Below are positions 22,924-31,691 of a DNA stretch of 64,000 nucleotides, one piece after another (within the stretch, counting starts at the first letter, position 1; each line of letters opens with the position of its first letter). The DNA comes from Mucilaginibacter sp. SG564. Its GTDB lineage: Bacteria; Bacteroidota; Bacteroidia; Sphingobacteriales; Sphingobacteriaceae. Where the stretch lies: positions 372,001-436,000 of the forward strand of contig NZ_JABGNA010000002.1 of NCBI RefSeq assembly GCF_013149275.1, written 5' to 3'. The translations under genes were made by a program, and so were the position numbers. The notes beneath the pieces are model-generated. The model was not told where the DNA came from. It saw only the letters and a list, made by a program, of their open reading frames with translations, and did no database searches.

Positions 22924-24721
22924 TACTCAGCCACTTTTTACGCACCAGCAATTGCTGTGCTGTTTCGTTGCCTACAGGTACAATTTTGTATTTAACGCGG
23001 GTGCTTTTCAATAAGGTAACCTGTAGTGTAAGCGGTAGTCCGTCGCGGATAACATCCACTTTTATTTTGTCTCCCGTTTTTTTACCATTCAGCATGGTTG
23101 CGGCGTCGGTAACCGGGTTATCATCAATGGCTACCAATTCGTCGTTCACATTAATGCCATCTATATAGGCCGATGTGCCACGGACAACGCTGGTTACGAT
23201 CAGTTTTTTATTGGCCGTAACAGCGGTAGCTACGCCAAAAGCCGGATCGTTGTTATCAGCCAGTTCATCCACTATTTTATAGCCTGCATAGCCCAGGTAT
23301 TTATTGTAATCAACAGGGGTTAAACCATTGATATAGTTTTTATAAAAATCGTCCAGCTTTTTACCGGCGAATTTTTCAAAGCCCAGTTTAAACTCCGCAT
23401 CGGTATAGCCGCGTTTTTTAGTTTTGTAATATTCGGTATACATATACTTCATTACATCATCCAGCGAATATTTGCCTTTGCTGCTGTTGATGATCTCCAG
23501 ATCAAGCATCATCCCAATAATGGCCCCTTTGTTGTAATAGGATATGGTGGTATTGTTGGAGTTTTCGTTAGGGCGGTAAGCTTTTATCCAAGCATCGAAG
23601 CTCGATTCGGCTACGGTTTGTACATTTCTGCCCGGCAGGTTTTCCAATATATTAAACTCTACTGCTATCTGGCCCAGGTAATTTTCTGGCGAATACAAAT
23701 TGGTACGGCGAACTGCTATTTCCTGGTAATATTCGGTAAAGCCTTCGGCTATCCACAAATTGGTGGTATAGTTCTCGTTATCGTAATCAAACGGGCCCAA
23801 TACTATCGGGCGCAGGCGTTTTACATTCCATAAGTGGAAATGCTCATGCGCGGCCAGGCTCAAAAAGCTTTGATAGCCTTTTTCTGTAGCATAGTTATCG
23901 CGCGAAGCGCCTAAAACGGTAGAGCTTAAATGTTCCAGACCGCCGCCACCGCGTAAATGATTATGCACAATAAACACATAATGCTTATTGGGATTTTCGC
24001 CAAAAATGGCGGTTTCCTGTTCAACAATACTGTGCAGGTCTTTTTTAAGGCGTTCTTTATCATAATTGCCGCCGCCGTACATACACACCTCATATTTTAC
24101 TCCGGCGGCATCGAAACCAAAAACATCCTGGTTACCCACTTCTATCGGCGAATCAAAAAGGATATCATAATTGGGCGATACACGGGTAAAAGGATCGTTA
24201 TTCACCATTTCCAGACTGGTTGAAACCTTGGCCCAGTCTTTATAAGGTTTAATGTGGATGGTTGAAGGTGCATGCAGCATATTGGCCGGGTAAATAAATA
24301 TGCCGGATGTTGACAGGAAACCATGCGACGCATCGATATAACTGGTACGTACCGAAATCTCATTAGCATAAACCCGGTATTTAATATTTACGGTTGATAC
24401 GCCTTTGGTGGCAATGCGCCAGGTATTTTTATTGATCTTGGGCGATGGCACCGCTTTGCCGCCCGCATCGGCGCTAAAAGCTTCGATGTTTTTGGCAAAT
24501 TCACGTACCAGGTATGAGCCGGGTGTCCATACGGGCATTTTAAGGTCGAGCGTATTTTGTTTTAAGCCCGAAATATGCATTTCGATATCAGCATAATGCG
24601 CCTGTGCCTCGGGGAAAGACACGGTATAAGATATATTGGCCGTAGTTTGCGCTTCACTGACAGATGGACTCATATAAGCTATGATTAATAAAAAAGTAAT
24701 GATATGTTTAAATGGTTTCAT
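22919..24721 (-). CDS. M61-family (glycyl aminopeptidase-like) metallopeptidase with PDZ domain
   Basis: 600 residues with a signal peptide (MKPFKHIITFLLIIAYMSPS then VSEA), probably periplasmic. The N-terminal beta domain of M61 peptidases covers about 25-250, including MPVWTPGSYLVREFAKNIEA. The thermolysin-like zinc motif is AHEHFHLWNVKRLRP, with the third ligand Glu in LWIAEGFTEYYQE. A C-terminal PDZ domain at about 490-580 (AFGVATAVTANKKLIVTSVV then RGTSAYIDGI) is typical of this family. The substrate is unknown; the family prefers N-terminal Gly or Ala. The stop codon lies in an inverted repeat arm. Confidence 0.93.
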   Translation of the reverse strand: MKPFKHIITFLLIIAYMSPSVSEAQTTANISYTVSFPEAQAHYADIEMHISGLKQNTLDLKMPVWTPGSYLVREFAKNIEAFSADAGGKAVPSPKINKNTWRIATKGVSTVNIKYRVYANEISVRTSYIDASHGFLSTSGIFIYPANMLHAPSTIHIKPYKDWAKVSTSLEMVNNDPFTRVSPNYDILFDSPIEVGNQDVFGFDAAGVKYEVCMYGGGNYDKERLKKDLHSIVEQETAIFGENPNKHYVFIVHNHLRGGGGLEHLSSTVLGASRDNYATEKGYQSFLSLAAHEHFHLWNVKRLRPIVLGPFDYDNENYTTNLWIAEGFTEYYQEIAVRRTNLYSPENYLGQIAVEFNILENLPGRNVQTVAESSFDAWIKAYRPNENSNNTTISYYNKGAIIGMMLDLEIINSSKGKYSLDDVMKYMYTEYYKTKKRGYTDAEFKLGFEKFAGKKLDDFYKNYINGLTPVDYNKYLGYAGYKIVDELADNNDPAFGVATAVTANKKLIVTSVVRGTSAYIDGINVNDELVAIDDNPVTDAATMLNGKKTGDKIKVDVIRDGLPLTLQVTLLKSTRVKYKIVPVGNETAQQLLVRKKWLSI

Positions 24722-24813
24722 GCCGCAAGTTAAAAAATTTATGTATTTCTCTGCAGCGTCATTCTACTTGCGCTTGTTTGCAAAGGGGCACGAGAGTGAG
24801 TGGTTATTCTCCA

Positions 24814-24907
24814 CGCGTCATTGCGAGGAGGAACGACGTGGCAATCCCCTACTTACAGAGCGGCTTTGCTTATCGGGGATTGCCACGCTGCGCTCGCAAT
24901 GACGCGC
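24814..24907. repeat. Dispersed palindromic repeat, family A (CATTGCGAG), copy 1
   Basis: Arms CGCGTCATTGCGAGGAGG and CTCGCAATGACGCG flank GGCAATCCCC ... GGGGATTGCC, giving an imperfect hairpin of about 94 bp. The arms are almost identical to copy 5 at 62493-62585. ORFs across it are repeat-encoded and were discarded. Confidence 0.85.
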
Positions 24908-24919
24908 GGAGAGCAGTAG

Positions 24920-24977
24920 CCCTCTTTCCGCCGCAGGCGAAGAGAGGGTCGGCGAGCGCAGCGATGCCGGGGTGAGT
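24920..24977. repeat. Dispersed palindromic repeat, family B, copy 2
   Basis: CCCTCTTTCCGCCGCAGGCG followed by AAGAGAGGGTCGGCGAGCGC and AGCGATGCCGGGGTGAG. It matches the right half of the element at 8787-8895 and is directly adjacent to a family A copy, as also happens near 62.4-62.6 kb. Confidence 0.75.
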
Positions 24978-25044
24978 TGGCTACGCCATACTTCGCCCGG
25001 TGCAGGTTCTCCTCCCCATTCCCTAACCTAAAATTAACCTTGTA

Positions 25045-25092
25045 AAATGGTTGATACATACAACCATTTCTACTGTATACTGTTTATGTTTG
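25045..25092 (+). promoter_or_regulatory. Probable MarR operator and -7 box of the efflux operon
   Basis: A perfect palindrome AAATGGTTG-ATACATA-CAACCATTT (25045-25069) lies 15 bp upstream of an exact -7 box TATGTTTG (25085-25092). The marR-type start is at 25105. A repressor bound here would cover the -33 region, fitting autoregulation by the MarR protein (inference). Confidence 0.65.
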
Positions 25093-25104
25093 TGCAACCT
25101 TATA

Positions 25105-25539
25105 ATGTCGTTAATTGAACCTATATCCCGCAAACTGATACGTTTGGGTAAATTGTACCAAAGCCTGCTCGCTAAAAGTACAGAACACCTTGACGTAAAC
25201 CGCTATCACTATGTGCTATCGCTGATCTATCATCACGACGGGCAATTATCGCAAAAAGCACTTGCCGAAATACTGGATAAAGACAAATCGGCTATGGTAA
25301 GTATCATTAATCTGCTTACCGCCAAAGGATTTGTGTACCGGGAAAACAACCCCAACGACCGTCGCGAACAATTGTTAAAAGTTACCGAGAAAGCAAAGCT
25401 CGCGGTTCCGCAGATTGTAGCTTCAATTAAAAACATCAATACCGACATCACCCGGGGAATATCCGACGATGATATGAAAGTATTTGAGCGCGTATTACTT
25501 CAAATGCAAAACAACATCAAACCCTTAATAACAACCTGA
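25105..25539 (+). CDS. MarR-family transcriptional regulator
   Basis: 144-residue winged-helix repressor. The DNA-binding core is QLSQKALAEILDKDKSAMVS IINLLTAKGFVYRENNPNDR REQLLKVTEKA, with the typical NPNDRR wing. Helices at both ends form the dimer interface. I chose the ATG at 25105; an upstream TTG at 25051 lies inside the operator palindrome. It is the first gene of the RND efflux operon, 34 bp before the adaptor gene, and is likely to sense a phenolic or drug-like ligand and control the pump. Confidence 0.92.
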   Translation: MSLIEPISRKLIRLGKLYQSLLAKSTEHLDVNRYHYVLSLIYHHDGQLSQKALAEILDKDKSAMVSIINLLTAKGFVYRENNPNDRREQLLKVTEKAKLAVPQIVASIKNINTDITRGISDDDMKVFERVLLQMQNNIKPLITT

Positions 25540-25573
25540 TCAGAAACTAAATCACAAAAATGATCCATTTAAT

Positions 25574-26656
25574 ATGAGAACAAGGTATATCATTTACACC
25601 GCGCTGGCTTTGCTGGTTGCCTATTTAATTTACAACAAATTCTTTAGCAAAAACGCCAAGGAATCTGCTGCTGCCATGGCTGCTGGGGGCAAGGGTGGAA
25701 AGAAAAAGAACGGTCCTGTTTCCGTTAACATTATGATTGTAAAGGATACCGCCATCAACAATATCATCGATGTAACCGGCTCTATCGACGCCAACGAAAA
25801 GGTAAACCTGGTGAGCCAAACCGCCGGCAATATTACCGGCATCTATTTTACCGAAGGCAGCAAAGTACAAAAAGGACAGTTGCTGGTAAAAGTGTATAAC
25901 CAGGACCTGGAAGCATCGCTTAAACAAGTGAACTACCAGGTGGCGCTGGCCAAACAAAATGAGTATCGCAACAAAGTATTGCTGCAAAAAGAAGCCATCA
26001 GTCAGCAGGAATATGATACCTCGTTAACCTCCCTAAACTCATTAAAAGCCCAGGGCGATATGATCAAGGCGCAAATAACCCGCACCGAAATCAGGGCACC
26101 GTTTTCGGGCACAATCGGGTTACGCAATGTGAGTCCGGGTGGCTATTTATCACCACAAACTTCTATCGCACAGTTGGTGAATATCGATCCGGCAAAGGTT
26201 ACCTTCTCTGTTCCGGAAAGATACCTTTCTATCATTGGCCCCGGCAGCAAGATCAGGTTCACAACCGAAAGCTCGAGGGAAAATTTCACGGCTACGGTGT
26301 ACGCTATCGATCCGGCTATTGATGTGAATTCACGAACGCTTACCGTAAGGGCCAAAGCGCCAAATCCAAAAGGCTTACTGACGGCCGGAGCATTCGCCAA
26401 AATTAATTTAACGCTCGACCAGATACCTAAAACCATTTTGCTGCCCACCCAGGCCGTTATTCCCGACCTGAAAAGCAGCCTGGTTTATGTTTATCATAAT
26501 GGCGTTGCTATGAGCAAACCGGTTAAAACTGATATGCGCACCGACACCAAAATACAGATCATTGATGGCCTGAAACCCGGCGATAGCGTGGTAGTATCGG
26601 GCATTATACAAATGCGTCCAAAGGTTCCTTTAAAAATTGCTAAAGTTATTAAATAG
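25574..26656 (+). CDS. RND efflux periplasmic adaptor (membrane fusion protein)
   Basis: 360-residue HlyD/AcrA-type adaptor linking the inner-membrane pump to the outer-membrane channel. An N-terminal transmembrane anchor (IIYTALALLVAYLIYNKFF) is followed by a Gly/Lys linker. The lipoyl half-motifs are VNLVSQTAGNITGIYFTEGS KVQKGQLLVKV and IRAPFSGTIGLRNVSPGGYL. A coiled-coil hairpin lies at about 117-170, followed by the beta-barrel (AKVTFSVPERYLSIIGPGSK) and the membrane-proximal domain. It is second in the operon; an inverted repeat lies between it and the pump gene. Confidence 0.95.
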   Translation: MRTRYIIYTALALLVAYLIYNKFFSKNAKESAAAMAAGGKGGKKKNGPVSVNIMIVKDTAINNIIDVTGSIDANEKVNLVSQTAGNITGIYFTEGSKVQKGQLLVKVYNQDLEASLKQVNYQVALAKQNEYRNKVLLQKEAISQQEYDTSLTSLNSLKAQGDMIKAQITRTEIRAPFSGTIGLRNVSPGGYLSPQTSIAQLVNIDPAKVTFSVPERYLSIIGPGSKIRFTTESSRENFTATVYAIDPAIDVNSRTLTVRAKAPNPKGLLTAGAFAKINLTLDQIPKTILLPTQAVIPDLKSSLVYVYHNGVAMSKPVKTDMRTDTKIQIIDGLKPGDSVVVSGIIQMRPKVPLKIAKVIK

Positions 26657-26669
26657 AAGCAAGAGATAA

Positions 26670-26769
26670 GAGTCAAGAATCAAGAGCCGGAATAAGAACA
26701 AAAGCTTATTTACAATAAAGATCGGCCTGCTTTTTTTCTTGATTCTTGACTCCCGGTTCTTGATTCTTA
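26670..26769. repeat. Inverted word repeat inside the efflux operon
   Basis: GAGTCAAGAATCAAG (26670-26684) pairs perfectly with CTTGATTCTTGACTC (26738-26752), and a further copy TTCTTGATTCTTA follows at 26757-26769. It fills most of the 138 bp between adaptor and pump genes. The same words appear after the nitroreductase gene at 55728-55781. Confidence 0.75.
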
Positions 26770-26794
26770 ACAACAACTCTTAATAAAAAACTAT

Positions 26795-29700
26795 ATGAGT
26801 TTATCCTCAGTCAGTATAAAGCGGCCGGTATTGGCCACGGTAATGTCGGTAGCCATTGTGGTGTTCGGTATTATCGGTTATAAATTTTTAGGGGTGAGGG
26901 ATTTTCCTTCGGTCGATCCGCCTATCATTTCGGTATCCACCAGTTACGCGGGCGCCAATGCCGATGTAATTGAATCGCAGATCACCGAGCCATTGGAAAA
27001 GGCCATCAACGGTGTTCCGGGGATCCGTAATCTGTCGTCGACCAGCTCGGTGGGTTCCAGCAACATTACCGTGGAGTTTGACCTGGATGCCGACCTGGAA
27101 ACCGCCGCCAACGACGTGCGCGATAAGGTAGGCCAGGCCCAGCGCCAGCTGCCTCAAGATATCGACGCACCACCGGTTGTAACCAAGGCCGATGCCAGCG
27201 CCGACCAGATCATTACCCTGGAGGTACAAAGTAATACCCGCAACATTAATCAACTGGATGATTATGCCGAAAACGTTTTGCAGGAAGGTTTGCAAACCAT
27301 TCCAGGCGTAAGTACCATTAACATACAAGGCCAGCGCCAATACGCCATGCGTTTATGGATAGACCCAAATAAGCTTACCGCCCAGGGTGTTACCGCAAGT
27401 GACATTGGAACGGCCTTATCCAAAGAGAACGTGGAGCTGCCTGCCGGTAAAATTGAAGGTAACAATACCGAGGTGACCATCAGGGCGCTGGGTAAATTAT
27501 CCACCGAAAAAGATTTTAACGATCTCATTATCCGGTCAGACAGTAACCGGGTGGTGCGCCTGCGCGATGTGGGCTATGCCGTTTTAGGGTCGGCCAATGA
27601 GGAAACCATTTTTAAGGAATCGGGCGTGCCGATGATCGGCCTGGCCATTGTGCCGCAGCCTGGCGCTAACTATGTACAGATAGCCAAAGATTTTTACAAA
27701 CGTTTGGAGCAGATCAAAAAAGATCTTCCGCCGGATATTAAGGTAAATGTGGCACTGGATAATACACGGTTCATCAACCAATCCATAACCGAAGTACAGG
27801 AAACCCTTATTGTATCCTTTGTGCTGGTGGTAATTATCATTTACCTGTTTTTCCGCGATTGGCTCATCGCTTTCCGTCCGCTGATTGATATCCCGGTATC
27901 CCTGATCGGGGCGTTTTTCATCATGTATATTTTTGGTTTCTCCATCAATATATTAACCCTCCTGGGCATTGTACTGGCAACGGGCCTGGTGGTGGATGAC
28001 GGGATTGTGGTAACCGAGAATATCTATAAAAAGGTAGAGGCCGGCATGGCTATCCGCAAAGCGGCTTTTGAAGGTTCGGCCGAGATATTTTTCGCGGTAG
28101 TGTCTACCTCGGTTACACTGGCAGCCGTGTTTTTACCCATTGTGTTTTTACAGGGCTTTACAGGCCGTTTGTTCCGCGAGTTCGCGGTAGTGGTGGCCGG
28201 TGCGGTACTGATATCAGCATTTGTGTCACTGTCGTTAACCCCCATGCTGAACGTAAAACTGATCCGCAAGAGCAACAAAAAATCAAAGTTCTACGAGCGT
28301 ACCGAGCCTTTTTTTGTGAACATGACCAACTCTTACACCGAAACGCTGGTTAAGTTTATGAAAGTGCGCTGGGTATCTTTCGTGATCCTGGCCGTATCGC
28401 TGCTCATTATTGGTGTTTTGGTGCGGGTTATCCCATCTGAGCTGGCTCCGCTGGATGACCGCAGCTTGTTGCGTTACAGCGTTACCGGATCTGAGGGTGC
28501 CACTTATGAGTACATGACCAAGTACATGGACAAGGTATCGCAACTGGTAGAAGATTCTATTCCGGAGGCGAAGGTTAATTTCGAGATCGTTTCGCCATCC
28601 TTTGGTGGCGGTTCGGCCAACTCGGGCTTTGGCCGTATCGGTCTAGTCGCCCCGGACGAACGTGGCCGGAGCCAACAGCAACTGGCCGACTGGCTCAGCA
28701 AAAAGCTCACCCGCATGCCCGATGCCCGCGCTATTGTGATACAGGAGCAAACCATCAGCGGCGGCGGTAGCGGTGCCCGTACATCGTTACCGGTGCAATA
28801 CGTGATCCAGAACCAGGATTTTGAAAAGATCCGTAAAGCGCTGCCCAAGTTTTTCTCCGAAGTATCCAAAAGCCCGGTATTCCAGGGAACGGACGTCAAC
28901 CTGAAATTTACCAAGCCGGAGTTAAGGGTAATTACCGACCGTGACCGGGCCCGCGACCTCGGGGTATCTGTTGATGATATTGCCCAAACTCTGCAATTGT
29001 ATTATAGCGCCGGCCGACTGGATTATTTCCTGATCAACGGCAAACAATACCAGGTAATTGCCCAGGTAGATCGGGCCAACCGCGATCAGCCGCTCGATCT
29101 GAAATCCGTTTACCTGCGCAGCACCAAAGGCGGCCTGGTACAGCTGGATAACGTAGTAAAAGTAACCGAAGGGGCAACGCCTCCGGCTATTTATCACTTT
29201 AACCGGTATAAATCGGCCACGGTATCGGCGGGTTTAGCCCCGGGGCGTACCGTTGGTGATGGTATTAAAGAAATGGACCGCATCTCCAAAGAAATACTGG
29301 ACGACACCTTCAGCACCGCTCTGAGCGGCCCATCACGGGATTATGCCGAAGGTTCATCAAATATATTATTCGCCTTTGGTTTTGCGCTGTTGCTGATATA
29401 CCTGGTACTGGCGGCACAGTTCGAGAGTTTTATGGATCCGTTTATTGTGATGCTGACCGTGCCGCTGGCTATTTCGGGGGCATTCTTATCCCTGTGGCTG
29501 TTTAACCAAACGCTGAACATTTTCAGCGAGATCGGTATTATTACGCTGGTGGGGCTGGTAACCAAAAACGGTATCCTTATTGTGGAGTTTGCCAACCAGC
29601 GCATGGAACATGGCGTGGCTAAATATGAAGCCGCCATTGAAGCAGCAACAGCCCGTTTACGCCCGATATTGATGACCAGTTTAGCCGTGGTGTTGGGTTC

Positions 29701-29920
29701 GGTGCCTATCGCCTTTGCATTGGGCGCGGGTGCCAAAAGTCGTGTATCATTGGGTATAGTAATTATGGGCGGGATGCTGTTTTCGCTGGTGCTTACCCTG
29801 TACATTATTCCGCTGATGTATGTGATTTTCGCCTCCAAAACCCGCCGCGATCCTGATCATGAACCGGAAGACGCGGAACTGGATGAGACTAAAAAACCTC
29901 TATTGATTGAAAACCTGTAA
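26795..29920 (+). CDS. RND-family multidrug efflux permease (HAE1 type)
   Basis: 1041-residue proton-driven inner-membrane pump of the AcrB/MexB class. The first helix begins SIKRPVLATVMSVAIVVFGI. The periplasmic porter domain opens DFPSVDPPIISVSTSYAGAN. Transmembrane helix 4 carries the proton-relay Asp pair in ATGLVVDDGIVVTENIYKKV. The second half repeats the fold, with LLIYLVLAAQFESFMDPFIV and GIITLVGLVTKNGILIVEFA (Lys in helix 10). Length and motifs match hydrophobic/amphiphilic exporters rather than metal pumps. It is third in the MarR-controlled operon. Confidence 0.97.
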   Translation: MSLSSVSIKRPVLATVMSVAIVVFGIIGYKFLGVRDFPSVDPPIISVSTSYAGANADVIESQITEPLEKAINGVPGIRNLSSTSSVGSSNITVEFDLDADLETAANDVRDKVGQAQRQLPQDIDAPPVVTKADASADQIITLEVQSNTRNINQLDDYAENVLQEGLQTIPGVSTINIQGQRQYAMRLWIDPNKLTAQGVTASDIGTALSKENVELPAGKIEGNNTEVTIRALGKLSTEKDFNDLIIRSDSNRVVRLRDVGYAVLGSANEETIFKESGVPMIGLAIVPQPGANYVQIAKDFYKRLEQIKKDLPPDIKVNVALDNTRFINQSITEVQETLIVSFVLVVIIIYLFFRDWLIAFRPLIDIPVSLIGAFFIMYIFGFSINILTLLGIVLATGLVVDDGIVVTENIYKKVEAGMAIRKAAFEGSAEIFFAVVSTSVTLAAVFLPIVFLQGFTGRLFREFAVVVAGAVLISAFVSLSLTPMLNVKLIRKSNKKSKFYERTEPFFVNMTNSYTETLVKFMKVRWVSFVILAVSLLIIGVLVRVIPSELAPLDDRSLLRYSVTGSEGATYEYMTKYMDKVSQLVEDSIPEAKVNFEIVSPSFGGGSANSGFGRIGLVAPDERGRSQQQLADWLSKKLTRMPDARAIVIQEQTISGGGSGARTSLPVQYVIQNQDFEKIRKALPKFFSEVSKSPVFQGTDVNLKFTKPELRVITDRDRARDLGVSVDDIAQTLQLYYSAGRLDYFLINGKQYQVIAQVDRANRDQPLDLKSVYLRSTKGGLVQLDNVVKVTEGATPPAIYHFNRYKSATVSAGLAPGRTVGDGIKEMDRISKEILDDTFSTALSGPSRDYAEGSSNILFAFGFALLLIYLVLAAQFESFMDPFIVMLTVPLAISGAFLSLWLFNQTLNIFSEIGIITLVGLVTKNGILIVEFANQRMEHGVAKYEAAIEAATARLRPILMTSLAVVLGSVPIAFALGAGAKSRVSLGIVIMGGMLFSLVLTLYIIPLMYVIFASKTRRDPDHEPEDAELDETKKPLLIENL

Positions 29921-29925
29921 CCCTT

Positions 29926-31242
29926 ATGATGATTAAAAAAATAGTTTTCTCCATTTTTTGCAGTCTGTTTTTTAGCATAACAGCCTGGGCACAGGATGCG
30001 CCTTTGCTTACGTTGAAAGAGGCTGTGGAGATCGCGCTTAAAAACAACTATAATATCAAGCTGTCGCAAAACAACTCAACCATTGCCGCTAATAATGTTA
30101 CCCTGGGTAACGCGGGTGTTTTACCGCAGCTTACGGGCAACTTTGCTACAAATGCCAGCAGGCAAAACACCAAGCAAACGCGTAACGATGGCACGGTGAA
30201 TAATATCAACGCCCATAACTCCAATAATAGTTATGGCGTAAATCTTAACTGGACCATTTTTGATGGTTTTAATATGTTTGCCACCTATGATCAGTTAAAA
30301 ACCGTTGATACCTTAAGCGCTATCCGGCTCAAGGATACCATTCAAACTACCGTAGCCAATGTGATCACTACTTACTATGACCTCATCAACCAAAACGAGC
30401 AGATCAAAGCACTCAAAGGGGCCATAGATATTTCGCGCACACAGCTGCGTTATGCTAACGACAAGTACAAGGTTGGCAGGGCATCGGGCCTGGATGTGTT
30501 GAACGCGCAGGTTAACCTCAATACCGATACAGCCAACCTGGTTACACAATACCAACAGTTTAAAGCAATCAAAATACAACTTAACCAGCTCCTGATCCGC
30601 GATCTGCAAACCGATTTCGCGGTAGGCGATACCATTCTGATTGATGATAAACTAACCCTTGCCGAGATCATCAACAGCGCCCAATTACAAAACCCGGCCA
30701 TTTTATCGGCACAGATCAATAAACGCCTGGCCGAAATTAACCTGAAACAGGTGCGCTCAACCCGGTATCCGCAGGTGGGTTTAACTTCTGGCTATACTTT
30801 TTCCAATAGCAAAACACCGGCTGGTTTTACGCTGTCGCAAAACGTGCATGGTTTAAACTATGGACTTACAGCCAGCATCAATATATTTGACGGCTTTAAC
30901 CAAAACCGCCGCGAAAAGAACGCCAAAATACAGATCGATAACGCCAATATCAGCGCCAAACAAACCCGGCTGAATGTAGAAGCGCAGATCAATAACTTTT
31001 TTGTAAGCTACCTGTCGGGACTTGATCTGATCAAACTCGGGCAGGCCAACGTAACTATAGCTAAAAAGAACCTGGATATATCATTAGAAAAATATAAGCT
31101 TGGTAATATTACACCTTTAGAGATAAGAGAAGCCCAGCGCAATTACCTGGATGCACAATCCAAGTTCTTTGCCGCTCAGTATCAATCAAAACTCGCGGAG
31201 GTAACTTTAAAACAGATAACCAGCAGTATTAATATTAATTAA
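29926..31242 (+). CDS. TolC-family outer membrane efflux channel
   Basis: 438 residues with a signal peptide ending at ITAWAQD. Two outer-membrane-efflux repeats make up the mature protein, each beginning with the family pattern: LTLKEAVEIALKNNYNIKLS near the N-terminus and LTLAEIINSAQLQNPAILSA near the middle. Long amphipathic helices with NLNTDTANLVTQYQQFKAIK and DIARKNLDISLEKYKLGNIT-like heptads form the periplasmic tunnel. It starts 5 bp after the pump stop, completing a full tripartite system with the adaptor and pump. Confidence 0.95.
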   Translation: MMIKKIVFSIFCSLFFSITAWAQDAPLLTLKEAVEIALKNNYNIKLSQNNSTIAANNVTLGNAGVLPQLTGNFATNASRQNTKQTRNDGTVNNINAHNSNNSYGVNLNWTIFDGFNMFATYDQLKTVDTLSAIRLKDTIQTTVANVITTYYDLINQNEQIKALKGAIDISRTQLRYANDKYKVGRASGLDVLNAQVNLNTDTANLVTQYQQFKAIKIQLNQLLIRDLQTDFAVGDTILIDDKLTLAEIINSAQLQNPAILSAQINKRLAEINLKQVRSTRYPQVGLTSGYTFSNSKTPAGFTLSQNVHGLNYGLTASINIFDGFNQNRREKNAKIQIDNANISAKQTRLNVEAQINNFFVSYLSGLDLIKLGQANVTIAKKNLDISLEKYKLGNITPLEIREAQRNYLDAQSKFFAAQYQSKLAEVTLKQITSSININ

Positions 31243-31272
31243 GTACTAATAAGTATTTATTTATGGGGTATG

Positions 31273-31303
31273 TTTCTTAATTTGCTTTAAAAAGCTATTT
31301 TTG
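31273..31303 (+). promoter_or_regulatory. Candidate promoter of the receiver/kinase pair
   Basis: The -7 box TATTTTTG at 31296-31303 is an exact TAnnTTTG. A TTTC at 31273-31276 sits exactly 19 bp upstream (consensus TTTG, one mismatch). The receiver gene starts 7 bp after the box. Confidence 0.5.
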
Positions 31304-31310
31304 GAACACG

Positions 31311-31691
31311 ATGTTAACCCCCTACAAAACATGCTTGTTGATCGATGATAACTACATCGACAACTTTGTAACACGCAGGATTTTGGAGAATAGTAACTTT
31401 GCCGAGCAGATCATCGTAAGACAATCGCCTGCCGAAGCCATTAATTCGCTCCGGGAAGGCACTATAAAACCCGATGTTATTTTTTTAGATGTGCGTATGC
31501 CTTTGATGAGCGGTTTTGAGTTTTTACAGGAATACGATAAGTTATCGATCAATAAAAAAGATATTAAAATATTTATGCTTTCCTCCTCCCTTGACCCAAC
31601 AGATATGAAAGAGTCGGTAGGAAACAAGTATATTACCCAATTTATACATAAGCCATTAACCATTAAAGCGCTCGAAGAAATTTGTCCATGA
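31311..31691 (+). CDS. Single-domain response regulator (CheY-like)
   Basis: 126-residue receiver without an output domain. The acidic pair is in LLIDDNYIDNFV, the phospho-acceptor is Asp60 in VIFLDVRMPLMSGFEFL, the switch Ser region is KIFMLSSSLDPTD, and the conserved Lys is in QFIHKPLTIKAL. The last 4 bp overlap the start of the sugar-kinase gene (ATGA), so the two are translationally coupled. That links a phosphorelay protein with a cell-wall sugar kinase. The cognate histidine kinase is not adjacent. Confidence 0.92.
   Translation: MLTPYKTCLLIDDNYIDNFVTRRILENSNFAEQIIVRQSPAEAINSLREGTIKPDVIFLDVRMPLMSGFEFLQEYDKLSINKKDIKIFMLSSSLDPTDMKESVGNKYITQFIHKPLTIKALEEICP

Noticed and set aside
24681..24975. 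Overlapping plus-strand ORFs over the M61-MarR gap
   Set aside because: They translate the family A and B repeats; composition rich in Arg/Cys/Ser from GC-rich palindromes.
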